This document shows, piece after piece, positions 52,755 through 61,586 of a DNA stretch of 64,000 nucleotides (position 1 is the first letter of the stretch; every line of letters starts with the position of its first letter). The notes beneath the pieces were generated by a model that worked only from the letters and a program-made list of their open reading frames with translations, made no database searches and was not told where the DNA came from. The position numbers were made by a program, and so were the translations under genes. The DNA is from Mucilaginibacter defluvii (GTDB taxonomy: Bacteria; Bacteroidota; Bacteroidia; Sphingobacteriales; Sphingobacteriaceae): contig NZ_BAABJI010000002.1 in assembly GCF_039543225.1 (NCBI RefSeq), positions 496,001 to 560,000 on the forward strand, written 5' to 3'.

Positions 52755-52891
52755 GCTGCAAATTTAACTTGATGATGCGTTTTGCTGGTTGTAGTAATGT
52801 CAGTATTTGGCTAATTAACAATCTGATAACACAAATTGTACACGGAGTTGACAGTAGGAGGTTAATTTTATTATCATCAAAACTTCCAATT

Positions 52892-52981
52892 ATGAAAGCG
52901 CTGAAATTTGTTAATTATCTGATTGATCAATTACGAGAATGGTTCTTTTTAAAAAGTATGCGTTCTACCTTCATTCATTAA
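52892..52981 (+). CDS. Doubtful 29-residue ORF in the DinB-GH1 gap
   Basis: The ATG at 52892 encodes 29 residues with an amphipathic start and basic end, but there is no recognisable domain. AGGAGG lies 31 bases upstream, too far for a normal ribosome-binding site. The rest of the 293-base gap between the DinB and GH1 genes has no other candidate. Confidence 0.15.
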   Translation: MKALKFVNYLIDQLREWFFLKSMRSTFIH

Positions 52982-53047
52982 TACGCAGCCGTTGCTTGTT
53001 AAATACAATTTAAATGCACATTTTGGGCTGCTTTTAGGCTCAAAATA

Positions 53048-54412
53048 ATGGAGGCATCTATCAAAAGTAACCAATTGTTGCGCCGTTCTTTCGGCAACTA
53101 TTTTAAATGGGGGGTATCAACGGCTGCATTCCAAACAGAGGGTTCCTGTTCGGCCGATGGCAAGGGTGAATCCATATGGGATAAATTCACTACCCGAAAA
53201 GGCAAGATACTAAATGGCGACAATGCACATACCGCCTGCGATTTTTACAGCAGTTATAAACAGGATATCGACTTAGTTAAGCAACTAAATATTCCCAACT
53301 TTCGTTTCTCTATAGCCTGGACACGTATATTACCCAATGGTACTGGCACCATAAATCAACAAGGTATTGACCATTATAACCAGGTAATTAATTATTGCTT
53401 ACACGTAGGGGTTGAGCCCTGGGTTACCCTTTATCATTGGGATTTACCGCAAGCGCTTGAAGATAAAGGCGGCTGGACAAACCGGGAAGTTGTTGACTGG
53501 TTCAGCGCGTATGTAAATATTTGTGCTGAAAATTTTGGCGACCGTGTTAAATATTGGATGGTGATGAACGAGCCTGCCGTTTTTACCGGCGCGGGCTATT
53601 TTTTGGGAATACATGCTCCGGGTCGCACCGGCTTAGGGAATTTTTTGCCGGCTATCCATCATGCCGTGCTGGCTATTGTTGCAGGCGCGAAAATAGTGCG
53701 GGAAAAGTGTAAAGAGGCAATAATTGGTACAACCTTTTCATGCTCCCACATCGAGCCATACTCAGCTCATCCGCGTAACATTAGCGCCGCAAAACGTGCT
53801 GACGCGCTCATAAACCGTTTATTTATTGAGCCAATACTTGGCTTAGGATATCCGATGGACGACTTACCGGTGCTCAAAAAATTACGAAAATATTTTCATC
53901 CCGGCGATGAAGACAGCATGAGCTTTGATTTTGATTTTATCGGTATTCAAAACTATACCCGCGAAATTGTGAAGTATTCGTTTTTTACGCCGTACATCAG
54001 CGCAAGGCTTGTTAAGGCAGAGAACAGGGGAGTACCGCTAACGGATATGCGTTGGGAAGTTTATCCACCGGCGATATACGAGGTAATTAAAAAGTTCAAC
54101 GCTTATAAAAACATTCGCAAGTTAATTATTACTGAAAATGGAGCCGCTTTTCCGGACAAGGTTGAACAGGAAGCGGTGCATGACGTTAAACGCGTCGACT
54201 ATCTGCAAACACACCTGCAACAGGTGTTGCGCGCAAAAAACGAAGGCCTAAAAGTTGATGGTTATTTTGTGTGGACGCTAACAGACAACTTTGAATGGGC
54301 CGAAGGTTACCATCCCCGCTTTGGGTTGATACATATTGACTTTGAAACCCAAAAACGCACTGTTAAAGATTCCGGAAAATGGTATGCTAAATTTTTAAAC
54401 GATACGGTTTAA
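53048..54412 (+). CDS. GH1 family beta-glucosidase
   Basis: This 454-residue cytoplasmic enzyme has the GH1 fold with the acid/base Glu at about 175 in WMVMNEP and the nucleophile Glu at about 363 in LIITENGAAFPD, with FKWGVSTAAFQTEG at the start and WTLTDNFEWAEGYHPRFGLIHIDF at the end. It releases glucose or related sugars from beta-linked substrates. There is no signal peptide. Its stop overlaps the convergent histidine kinase gene by four bases. Confidence 0.94.
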   Translation: MEASIKSNQLLRRSFGNYFKWGVSTAAFQTEGSCSADGKGESIWDKFTTRKGKILNGDNAHTACDFYSSYKQDIDLVKQLNIPNFRFSIAWTRILPNGTGTINQQGIDHYNQVINYCLHVGVEPWVTLYHWDLPQALEDKGGWTNREVVDWFSAYVNICAENFGDRVKYWMVMNEPAVFTGAGYFLGIHAPGRTGLGNFLPAIHHAVLAIVAGAKIVREKCKEAIIGTTFSCSHIEPYSAHPRNISAAKRADALINRLFIEPILGLGYPMDDLPVLKKLRKYFHPGDEDSMSFDFDFIGIQNYTREIVKYSFFTPYISARLVKAENRGVPLTDMRWEVYPPAIYEVIKKFNAYKNIRKLIITENGAAFPDKVEQEAVHDVKRVDYLQTHLQQVLRAKNEGLKVDGYFVWTLTDNFEWAEGYHPRFGLIHIDFETQKRTVKDSGKWYAKFLNDTV

Positions 54413-55245
54413 ACGCTTTTTGGAAGCTTAACATAAAATACAGAACCATTAGCAGGCTTGGTTTCAAACCATATTTGGCCGCCATGATTTTCAACTATCT
54501 GTTTACATATGGATAACCCTAACCCGGACGAAGCCTCGCCGTTTGTGCCATGCCTTTTTGCGTCGGTAAATGCATCAAATACTTTTGAATGCAGGGTGAG
54601 GGGTATACCAATACCTTCGTCTTCAATGCTGAACTGAACTTGGCCATCAACTACATCAACAGCTATACGTATATTTTTGCCCGCCGGGGTAAATTTAATA
54701 GCGTTGCCAATAACATTGCTTACCACGCGTACTATTTGCGACCGGTTTATCTTAGCAGACGCGTCAGCAGTCGAGGGCCTGAAGATAACGGTTTGCTGCT
54801 TGTTGTTTGCCATGTACTTCATGTCGCACATAACGGTATATACCAAATCGTTTACATCATGTAGCATTGAAGCTTCATCGGCAGGGTTGAGGTTTGCGGA
54901 GTAGATCACATCTTCCGTAAACTCTAACGAATGAGCGGATATACGGCGTATATGATCTATATATTCCTTTATCTCGTCAGTTAACTGTCCCTTACGCAAA
55001 ACCAATTCGGTTAAGGTTATGATGGTAGCTAAGGGGTTTTTCAGATCGTGAGCAATGGCATACAACTCTTTTTTAGACCGGCCATAATCAATCGATTTTT
55101 TTGATGGAATTTGCTCAGCGGAAAAATTAACCCCATCGCTTTGTTGCGGCGAGCCGTAACTCATTGAAATGGAATCACCATCATGCTCAAAGTTATTTTC
55201 GGGAGTATTGAAAGCCGAAAACCGGTTGCTGAAAATTGATTCCAT
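54409..55245 (-). CDS. Soluble sensor histidine kinase, no sensor domain
   Basis: This 278-residue protein has an unstructured N-terminal segment of about 50 residues, the HisKA H-box AIAHDLKNPLATI with His 66, and an HATPase_c domain with the N box NVIGNAIKFTPAGKN, DEGIGIP and SSGLGLSICKQIVENHGG. It has no membrane segment or PAS/GAF sensor. Its kinase core is very like that of the TPR kinase encoded next to it. No response regulator is linked. Confidence 0.88.
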   Translation of the reverse strand: MESIFSNRFSAFNTPENNFEHDGDSISMSYGSPQQSDGVNFSAEQIPSKKSIDYGRSKKELYAIAHDLKNPLATIITLTELVLRKGQLTDEIKEYIDHIRRISAHSLEFTEDVIYSANLNPADEASMLHDVNDLVYTVMCDMKYMANNKQQTVIFRPSTADASAKINRSQIVRVVSNVIGNAIKFTPAGKNIRIAVDVVDGQVQFSIEDEGIGIPLTLHSKVFDAFTDAKRHGTNGEASSGLGLSICKQIVENHGGQIWFETKPANGSVFYVKLPKSV

Positions 55246-55358
55246 AGAGCCACGGATTGAAAAAAAATAATTTATAAGCAGTGTGTAGCCGGGTATACGT
55301 TAAACCTCTTGTTAAGGTTTAATTTGTATTTACAAAACGTACAGTTTACAAATAAATT

Positions 55359-57485
55359 TTACGCAGCCGAAGAAGTATTTAAAAGTTTGACGTAGAAGGT
55401 GGTGCCATTTTCGGCGCTGCTTTCAAACCAGATACGGCCATTATGTTTCTCAACTATTTGTTTGCAGATAGATAGCCCTAAGCCGAAAGATTTCTCGCCA
55501 CCGGTGCCCGGGCGTTTAGCATCAGTGAACATGTTGAATATCTGGCTTTTTAATTTATCAGGTATGCCGATACCACGATCATTCACCGCTATTCGCACAC
55601 CTTCAGTATCTTCAATCACCCGTACGTTAATAATTGATCCAAACTGACTGAATTTTATAGCATTACTAATCAGGTTGCTAATAACACGCCATATTTTTTC
55701 GCGGCTTATGTAAAGTTCTTTTTCGTTTGGCAACAGCTCCATCTCAATGCGCTGTTGTTTCTCTGCGGCTTTAAAGCGGAGCAGCTCAACACTATTGCTT
55801 ACCAACGAGTTTATTTCCACATTTTCCATGCGCAACGGCGCGTTGTTGTTGTTGGCTATCTCCATAATCTCGTTGATCAGCTCAAGCGTGTTGTATGAGG
55901 TATCCTTAATCAAGTTAATCAGATCCTGCTGCTCGTGGGTAAGCCCCGCGTCATCAATCATGGCGGTGGTTAATGATGCTATACCGCCGATAGGGTTACG
56001 AAGGTCATGCGCAACGGTGCGCAAAATCCTGTCTTTTTCCCTACTGTTTATATTGAGCTCGGTGAGCGCTTTGGCCAGTACCGAATTCTGTTCGTTTATC
56101 TGCTCGTTTAGATTGTTAACCACCTGGTATGCCGTTCGCGACCGCTTCCAGTTACGGTAAACCAATATGATGATGGATAGTAATAAAATTCCGATTACAA
56201 CGGCAGTTACCAGGTATATACGCTGCACCTTATTGTTGCTGCTTAACAACTCAATTTTTCGCTGGCTTTCATAACTGGCAACCTGCTTAGTTACGTCGCT
56301 CGCTATTAAATCACTTAATTTTTTGTTTAGCGAGTCCTTTTTTTCATCGTATACCAGTAAAAAGTTAGCGGCTTTCTCAAAATCGCGTTTACGCAGGTAA
56401 TACTGCGCCATCAGGTTGTTCCAGTCCGCAACAGCTTCCTCATTCCGTAACGTATCAAATTGCGACCGTATATCATCGAGTATTTGCTTAAGCGAATCGA
56501 TCTGGTTACGCTCCAGCCATAGTTTGGCCAGTTTAATTTCCGTTAGCTGCCCGTCATTATTATCATTGCCTTTGCGCAGGTTAATGGCTATGCTTTTTTT
56601 CAATAAATCTGCAGCCTCAGCATACCGGCCCTGGCGCTGGTATATTTCAGCGATATTCCCATAAACCACCCCGCGGGCGATATCGAAATGATCGCCCGTT
56701 ACCTGCTGCCGGTAAACGGGTTGCGGTATACTCTTTTTAAAACGCGGTTCGTTATCGTTAATAAACTTAAGGGCTTTTTGAAAATAGTAAAGCGCGGTAT
56801 CGTTTTGATAAAGTTTTTTATAACACAGGCCGATATTATCCAGTACTTCCTGCCGCCGGTAAAACATCAGGAACTCATTGTTATCGTAACTTTGGCTATA
56901 GCTCTCCTTAAAATATTTTTTTGAGAGCTCGTAATTGCCCTGCCTGAACATTATCAGTGCCATACGATAGGTGAATTCGCTCAACATTACCCGGTTAAGC
57001 GTATTTTGCCCGATAAGATATGCCTCGTAATATTGTTGGTACGATTCGTCATACCGCTTCAGGTCAAACAGCGCATCACCTTTTGAAAAACTGGCTTCAG
57101 CCAGGTTTTCAGCATAATATTTATCTTTCTTGTTTCGGGTGGCATAGTAAACCATGCTGTCGGCGTAAACCAGGCTTTTTTCAATTTCGCCCATACCGCG
57201 ACGCAAAACCATGTAATGCAAGCCATGCCGGCGAACATAATCGCCGGTAGTTGGCGACGCGACGGTGTTAAACCCGGAATCAATATACCTTAAGCCTTCC
57301 TCGTTTTTATGGTTTTCGAGTAAAGCGGTGCCGTGCTTTAATATTTTAGTGAACTCAGGCGAGAACCTTTCGTCTCCCTTTTTTTGTTTGGGTTTGCACG
57401 ACCAAATAATAAACAACGCGGCAAAACATAGCCACAGCAAGCTGCAGCGCGATTTAGGTTGACATTGGTTGGCGAAAAAACTCAA
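55359..57485 (-). CDS. TPR-containing membrane sensor histidine kinase
   Basis: This 708-residue protein starts at TTG 57485, since no ATG precedes the signal segment. It has a lipoprotein-like or anchor segment with Cys at 30 (IIWSC), about nine TPR-like units (about 40-400), one membrane helix (about 424-443), a coiled linker, the H-box VAHDLRNPIGG (His 493) and HATPase_c with DRGIGIPDKLKSQIF and FGLGLSICKQIV. The sensing part is periplasmic TPR. The kinase half closely resembles that of the short kinase downstream. Confidence 0.9.
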   Translation of the reverse strand: MSFFANQCQPKSRCSLLWLCFAALFIIWSCKPKQKKGDERFSPEFTKILKHGTALLENHKNEEGLRYIDSGFNTVASPTTGDYVRRHGLHYMVLRRGMGEIEKSLVYADSMVYYATRNKKDKYYAENLAEASFSKGDALFDLKRYDESYQQYYEAYLIGQNTLNRVMLSEFTYRMALIMFRQGNYELSKKYFKESYSQSYDNNEFLMFYRRQEVLDNIGLCYKKLYQNDTALYYFQKALKFINDNEPRFKKSIPQPVYRQQVTGDHFDIARGVVYGNIAEIYQRQGRYAEAADLLKKSIAINLRKGNDNNDGQLTEIKLAKLWLERNQIDSLKQILDDIRSQFDTLRNEEAVADWNNLMAQYYLRKRDFEKAANFLLVYDEKKDSLNKKLSDLIASDVTKQVASYESQRKIELLSSNNKVQRIYLVTAVVIGILLLSIIILVYRNWKRSRTAYQVVNNLNEQINEQNSVLAKALTELNINSREKDRILRTVAHDLRNPIGGIASLTTAMIDDAGLTHEQQDLINLIKDTSYNTLELINEIMEIANNNNAPLRMENVEINSLVSNSVELLRFKAAEKQQRIEMELLPNEKELYISREKIWRVISNLISNAIKFSQFGSIINVRVIEDTEGVRIAVNDRGIGIPDKLKSQIFNMFTDAKRPGTGGEKSFGLGLSICKQIVEKHNGRIWFESSAENGTTFYVKLLNTSSAA

Positions 57486-57508
57486 GGGGATGCAAACAAT
57501 AGTTGTAA

Positions 57509-57516
57509 CAAATATA
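57509..57516 (-). promoter_or_regulatory. -7 box (TATATTTG) of the TPR kinase gene
   Basis: On the reverse strand TATATTTG predicts a start near 57505, about 20 bases before the TTG start. It supports the TTG at 57485. Confidence 0.5.
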
Positions 57517-57644
57517 ATGTATTTACATTTACTGTTAATGCAAACATTAAAATACTAACTAATAATTTAATGCATTAAATAGGGCCACGCACGTTTATGT
57601 GCTGCTTTATTTTACTTAGCTGAAACAATGCCTATTTTCGCAGC

Positions 57645-58019
57645 ATGATAACGGTACGTTTAAACAATGCAGAATTTTTTGCTTATCACGGTTTTTATCC
57701 CGAAGAACAATTAATAGGGGGGCGATACCTTATAGATATTACCGTAACCTTTGAACCCCAAGGAGAACTTAATGATGAATTACCGCAAACGGTTGACTAT
57801 CAAGCTATATATACTATCTGTAAAGAAGAAATGGCTACTCCCCGTAAATTAATTGAAACCGTTGCGCACGCAATAATGAAGCGCATTAAAAACGGCTATC
57901 CTTACATAACAGAATTAGATGTTATACTTAAAAAGCTCAATCCACCGTTAGGCGGTACAGTTGCATATTCTGCCGTAAACGTAAATTATCAGGCGGCTAA
58001 AAAATCAATTGGTATTTAA
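57645..58019 (+). CDS. folB: Dihydroneopterin aldolase
   Basis: This 124-residue protein has the FolB motifs AYHGFYPEEQ, DYQAIYTICKEEM, LIETVAHAIMKRI and the catalytic Lys in VILKKLNPPLGG. It cleaves dihydroneopterin to a pterin and glycolaldehyde in folate synthesis. It stands alone, and its 3' end overlaps the convergent thioesterase gene by 15 bases. Confidence 0.93.
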   Translation: MITVRLNNAEFFAYHGFYPEEQLIGGRYLIDITVTFEPQGELNDELPQTVDYQAIYTICKEEMATPRKLIETVAHAIMKRIKNGYPYITELDVILKKLNPPLGGTVAYSAVNVNYQAAKKSIGI

Positions 58020-58451
58020 TATCAGTGGCGGCTCGTCGTACTCAATCATGCGCTGCCGTTCGCTTATGGGTATAGGGGTTGATTTATTAGCGCCATAATC
58101 ATAACTAATGCAAACGGTTTTGCCGGTAGTGCAAATTTCCTCACCATTTGGCGTGTGCTTAACCAACACGTGCATCATATCAAAACTGCTGTTTCCAATC
58201 CGCGTGGTGCGTACGTAGCAAGATATTTTGTCTTCAAGCGTTAAGGGCTTTAAATAATTTATTTCAGACCGACCCAAGATTACGCCCACCTTTTTCTGGT
58301 CCCATCCAATTGCTTCCCTCCAATAATTTGAACGGGCTATTTCGAAGTAAGTAAGATATACCGCATTGTTAACATGGCCGTAAGCGTCGAGATCAGAAAA
58401 GCGGATAGGTATATCGGTTTTAAATCGATAATATGAAAGATTTTCAGCCAT
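58005..58451 (-). CDS. Acyl-CoA thioesterase, 4HBT hotdog fold
   Basis: This 148-residue protein has the hotdog signature IRFSDLDAYGHVNNAVYLTYFEIARSNY, with the catalytic Asp in the DAYGHVNN motif, and LGRSEINYLKPLTL. It hydrolyses acyl-CoA thioesters; the chain length is not evident. The ATG at 58451 is preferred over a TTG at 58460. It is divergent from hsp20 with 140 bases between the two starts. Confidence 0.9.
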   Translation of the reverse strand: MAENLSYYRFKTDIPIRFSDLDAYGHVNNAVYLTYFEIARSNYWREAIGWDQKKVGVILGRSEINYLKPLTLEDKISCYVRTTRIGNSSFDMMHVLVKHTPNGEEICTTGKTVCISYDYGANKSTPIPISERQRMIEYDEPPLILNTN

Positions 58452-58485
58452 TAGTGTCAAAAAGTCAGCGTATAAAAATATTTAA

Positions 58486-58498
58486 CGACATTTTGTCG
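58486..58498. promoter_or_regulatory. Inverted repeat CGACA-TTT-TGTCG, possible operator
   Basis: This perfect 5-bp inverted repeat with a three-base gap lies between the divergent thioesterase and hsp20 genes, 106-94 bases upstream of the hsp20 ATG. It may be an operator of either gene; the CIRCE element is absent. Confidence 0.3.
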
Positions 58499-58577
58499 CG
58501 AGAAATATGCTCAAAAAGCATTGGTACAACAGTTGAACATGTTGCGACGAAGTTAGCATTTAAAATATAAAAACATT

Positions 58578-58583
58578 AGGAGG
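58578..58583 (+). promoter_or_regulatory. Strong Shine-Dalgarno (AGGAGG) of hsp20
   Basis: AGGAGG lies eight bases before the hsp20 ATG. Most genes here show no such site, and the anti-SD is held shut in Bacteroidota ribosomes, so this strong site is unusual. Confidence 0.75.
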
Positions 58584-58591
58584 ATATAAAA

Positions 58592-59029
58592 ATGACTTTA
58601 GTAAAATTTGGCAACAACAGAAACCGTTCGGTAAGCCCGTTTTTCAGCGATGTGTTCGATTCATTTTTGAATGATTCATTTGTAAGCGACCGTTTAGCGT
58701 CTCGTGTTCCGGCAGTAAACATTGCTGAAACTGAAAACGAATTTCATATTGAATTAGCCGTACCAGGCTTAAAGAAAGAAGATTTCAAGATCAATCTTGA
58801 TAAAAATGTGTTGAGCATTTCTGCTGAAAAGAAAACAGAGAACGTTGACGAGGGTAAAAAATACAGCAAGCGCGAATACAGCTACAATTCTTTTGTACGC
58901 TCATTCACCCTGCCTGAATCGGCAGATCAGTCTCGCATCGAAGCTGATTATACCGACGGTATCCTGAAACTTAGCGTTGCTAAGAAAGAGGAAGCCAAAG
59001 TACAATCAAGAGAGATTGTTATAAAATAA
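58592..59029 (+). CDS. Small heat shock protein, Hsp20/alpha-crystallin family
   Basis: This 145-residue protein has an N-terminal arm (FFSDVFDSFLNDSF), an alpha-crystallin domain (about 38-135; NEFHIELAVPGLKKEDFKINL, YNSFVRSFTLPESAD, ADYTDGILKLSVAKKE) and a short C-terminal tail. It binds unfolding proteins in an ATP-independent manner in the cytoplasm. It has a strong Shine-Dalgarno sequence and a terminator, and is monocistronic. Confidence 0.94.
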   Translation: MTLVKFGNNRNRSVSPFFSDVFDSFLNDSFVSDRLASRVPAVNIAETENEFHIELAVPGLKKEDFKINLDKNVLSISAEKKTENVDEGKKYSKREYSYNSFVRSFTLPESADQSRIEADYTDGILKLSVAKKEEAKVQSREIVIK

Positions 59030-59065
59030 GTAAGTTTTGTTTTTCATAATAGAGTTGGTTTAATG

Positions 59066-59099
59066 GGAGGGCTGCCTTACAGGGCGGCTCTCTTTTTTT
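59066..59099 (+). terminator. Terminator of hsp20
   Basis: GAGGGCTGCC pairs with GGCGGCTCTC (with G-T pairs), followed by seven T. Confidence 0.8.
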
Positions 59100-59138
59100 G
59101 CCTTGTCTCAAGCTGCCGGTCACGATAATGCCATTATG

Positions 59139-59170
59139 TTGAAACGCCGGAAAAAAATCTATTAATTTTG
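59139..59170 (+). promoter_or_regulatory. Promoter of the peroxiredoxin gene
   Basis: TTG at 59139-59141 is followed after 21 bases by TAATTTTG at 59163-59170, a match to TAnnTTTG. The predicted start is near 59174, giving a leader of about 57 bases. Confidence 0.55.
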
Positions 59171-59230
59171 TAGATATTTAATTTAAATCGCTATACCTTA
59201 GCTATGGTTAACCATTAAAAACAACATACC

Positions 59231-59866
59231 ATGAGTTTACGACTAGGAGATAAAGCGCCGAACTTTAAAGCGCAAACATCAGAAGGAGAGATAGATTTTT
59301 ACGAATATTTAGGCGATAGCTGGGGCGTGCTTTTTTCGCATCCTGCTGATTATACACCTGTTTGTACTACCGAACTTGGCCGCACAGCTTCACTAAAACA
59401 AGAGTTTGACAAGCGCAATGTAAAGGTGATCGCGCTGAGTGTTGACGGTGTAGAGTCGCACAAAGGATGGATAAACGATATCAACGAAACACAAAATGTT
59501 GAGGTGAACTTCCCGATAATAGCAGATGAAAGCCGGGAGATTGCGGAGGCATATGATATGATTCACCCCAATGCTTCGTTAACGGCTACCGTGCGTTCGC
59601 TGTTCATCATCGCGCCCGATAAAACTATTAAACTGATCATCACTTACCCTGCATCAACCGGCCGAAACTTTCAGGAAATATTACGTGTGATAGACTCCTT
59701 GCAATTAACGGCAAACTACAGCGTAGCCACGCCGGCCGACTGGAAAGAAGGGGAGGACGTAGTAGTGGTACCCGCTATTAAAACAGAGGATATCCCTGCC
59801 AGATTCCCGAAAGGTTACACCGAGGTAAAACCATATTTACGGTTAACTCCGCAGCCAAATAAATAA
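59231..59866 (+). CDS. 1-Cys peroxiredoxin (Prx6 type)
   Basis: This 211-residue protein has the peroxidatic Cys 45 in HPADYTPVCTTELG, the catalytic Arg in the TVRSLFIIAPDK region and a Prx6-like C-terminal part (DWKEGEDVVVVPAIKTEDI, RFPKGYTEVKPYLRLTPQP). It reduces peroxides in the cytoplasm. There is no obvious resolving Cys, as expected for the 1-Cys class. Confidence 0.93.
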   Translation: MSLRLGDKAPNFKAQTSEGEIDFYEYLGDSWGVLFSHPADYTPVCTTELGRTASLKQEFDKRNVKVIALSVDGVESHKGWINDINETQNVEVNFPIIADESREIAEAYDMIHPNASLTATVRSLFIIAPDKTIKLIITYPASTGRNFQEILRVIDSLQLTANYSVATPADWKEGEDVVVVPAIKTEDIPARFPKGYTEVKPYLRLTPQPNK

Positions 59867-59889
59867 TTTTATTTGGATTAATAATTTTT

Positions 59890-59897
59890 TATATTTG
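59890..59897 (+). promoter_or_regulatory. -7 box (TATATTTG) of the cold-shock gene, long 5' leader
   Basis: TATATTTG predicts transcription from about 59901, giving a leader of about 99 bases before the ATG at 60000. A small hairpin (ATAGA-TTTG-TCTAT) begins just after. Long structured leaders are common in cold-shock mRNAs. Confidence 0.5.
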
Positions 59898-59999
59898 AGG
59901 AGATAGATTTGTCTATTCCGCTCTGATTATCAATCCGTTTTATATTCAGTTTGGTTTTAGTAATAATTCTTGTCCACTATAACTTAATACGAAATTAAT

Positions 60000-60197
60000 A
60001 TGAAAACTGGAAAAGTAAAATGGTTCAATACGCAAAAAGGCTACGGTTTTATTATAACCGAAGAAGGTAAAGATCTTTTTGTGCATTTTAAGGATGTTCA
60101 GGGCGGTGTAAATGCTATCAAGGATAATGATTCAGTGGAGTATGAAGTGGAAGACGGTAAAAAAGGCCCACAGGCAGTCAACGTAAAAAAAGTATAA
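60000..60197 (+). CDS. Cold-shock domain protein (CspA-like)
   Basis: This 65-residue single-domain protein has RNP1-like GKVKWFNTQKGYGFI and the RNP2-like DLFVHFKDV, then KKGPQAVNVKKV. It binds single-stranded RNA or DNA and acts as an RNA chaperone. It has a long 5' leader and its own terminator. The sequence does not say whether it responds to cold or is constitutive. Confidence 0.95.
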   Translation: MKTGKVKWFNTQKGYGFIITEEGKDLFVHFKDVQGGVNAIKDNDSVEYEVEDGKKGPQAVNVKKV

Positions 60198-60218
60198 ACA
60201 AATACCCTTTTATAATTG

Positions 60219-60249
60219 AAACCTCTGTATGTGCTACAGAGGTTTTTTT
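60219..60249 (+). terminator. Terminator of the cold-shock gene
   Basis: An 11-bp perfect stem (AAACCTCTGTA with TACAGAGGTTT) is followed by a T run. Confidence 0.9.
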
Positions 60250-60300
60250 ATGTAAAAAATTTTATGTTTACGGTTCAAAAACACACCAATTTAAATTTTA

Positions 60301-61530
60301 ATGAGCGATGATATTTCGCGCAAGCAAAAGCGCAATGTAGTATTCCTGGTACTCGTGGCCGCCCTGGGCTACTTTGTTGATTTGTATGACCTGATCATAT
60401 TTTCAATTGTACGTACGCAGAGCCTTAAAGATATCGGCGTGTCTGACGCGGATATACAGCCCGACGGCGTGTTCATCATTAACATGCAGATGTTTGGTTT
60501 ATTACTTGGCGGGCTTATGTGGGGCGTTATCGGCGATAAATTTGGGCGCATAAAAGTGCTTTTTGGCTCCATACTATTGTATTCGCTGGCCAACATTGCC
60601 AACGGCTTTGTGCACGATGTTAATACCTATGCCGTTATCCGTTTTATAGCCGGCATTGGTTTGGCAGGAGAGCTTGGCGCAGGTATTACGCTGGTAACCG
60701 AAACACTTAGTAAAGAGAAACGCGGCTATGGCACTACCATAGTAGCGGCTATTGGTTTGTTTGGCGCGGTGGTGGCATCATTGGTTGGTAAGGAGGATTG
60801 GCGCACAGCATACTTTACCGGCGGCGGGCTTGGCTTTTTACTGTTGCTGCTGCGCATGGGCACCTTTGAATCGGGCATGTACAAAAGGGCCGAACAAAGC
60901 GCCGTATCAAAAGGTAACCTGCTCATGCTTTTTAATGATCGCAAACGATTTTTTAAATACATCTGCTGTATATTGATCGGCGCGCCGTTGTGGTATGTGG
61001 TAGGCATATTAATAACCCAGGCGCCCGAGTTTGGTAAAGAGCTTGGCGCTACCGAGCCGCTAAGTGCCGCAACCGGTGTAATGTTCACTTATATCGGCCT
61101 TTCAATCGGGGATATCTTTGCTGGTATACTGTCGCAGATCACCAGGTCGCGCAAACTTACCATGCTCATTTTCCAGGTAGCCTCAACCATTAGTGTAATT
61201 GTGTATTTAAGCGCGAAAGGCATTACGCCCGATAAATTTATGTGGCTGAGTTTTATCATAGGCTTTTGCATTGGCTACTGGGCAACTTTTAACACCATCG
61301 CTGCTGAGCAATTTGGCACCAACATACGCTCAACTGTAGCTACTACCGTACCCAATTTTGTTCGCGGTGCGCTGATACCCATCAACTTTGCTTTTGATGC
61401 CTTGGTTAAACAATACGGCCGTATCACCAGCGGTTATATCATGCTATTTATATTGATCGGCCTGTCCCTTTTTGCGTTGAGCCGTTTAAAAGAGAGTTTT
61501 GATAAAGACCTGGACTATATGGAAAGCTAA
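60301..61530 (+). CDS. MFS transporter, metabolite:proton symporter type
   Basis: This 409-residue protein has twelve predicted membrane segments. The signatures GYFVDLYDLIIFSI, WGVIGDKFGRIKVL and RFIAGIGLAGELGAGITLVTE are those of the sugar/metabolite:H+ symporter group. It probably imports an organic acid or sugar; nothing nearby specifies which. It lies 103 bases after the cold-shock stop, beyond a terminator, so it has its own promoter, which I cannot identify. Confidence 0.88.
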   Translation: MSDDISRKQKRNVVFLVLVAALGYFVDLYDLIIFSIVRTQSLKDIGVSDADIQPDGVFIINMQMFGLLLGGLMWGVIGDKFGRIKVLFGSILLYSLANIANGFVHDVNTYAVIRFIAGIGLAGELGAGITLVTETLSKEKRGYGTTIVAAIGLFGAVVASLVGKEDWRTAYFTGGGLGFLLLLLRMGTFESGMYKRAEQSAVSKGNLLMLFNDRKRFFKYICCILIGAPLWYVVGILITQAPEFGKELGATEPLSAATGVMFTYIGLSIGDIFAGILSQITRSRKLTMLIFQVASTISVIVYLSAKGITPDKFMWLSFIIGFCIGYWATFNTIAAEQFGTNIRSTVATTVPNFVRGALIPINFAFDALVKQYGRITSGYIMLFILIGLSLFALSRLKESFDKDLDYMES

Positions 61531-61572
61531 AAGGGCAATTTGGTTAAATGCTTATTCAATTAACAAAATAGT

Positions 61573-61580
61573 TACTTTTG
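61573..61580 (+). promoter_or_regulatory. -7 box (TACTTTTG) of hemF
   Basis: TACTTTTG predicts a start near 61584, about three bases before the ATG at 61587, so the mRNA would be nearly leaderless. It also argues against a TTG start at 61578, which lies inside the box. A -33 TTG at the right distance is not clear. Confidence 0.5.
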
Positions 61581-61586
61581 CGCTTA

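Noticed and set aside
52847..52880. TTGACA-like sequence with a 17-base spacer before the GH1 gene
   Set aside because: It resembles an E. coli sigma-70 promoter, which is not the form used in Bacteroidota, and the -10 part is poor.
58451..58592. CIRCE/HrcA operator upstream of hsp20
   Set aside because: No TTAGCACTC-type inverted repeat is present; only the shorter CGACA/TGTCG repeat is seen.
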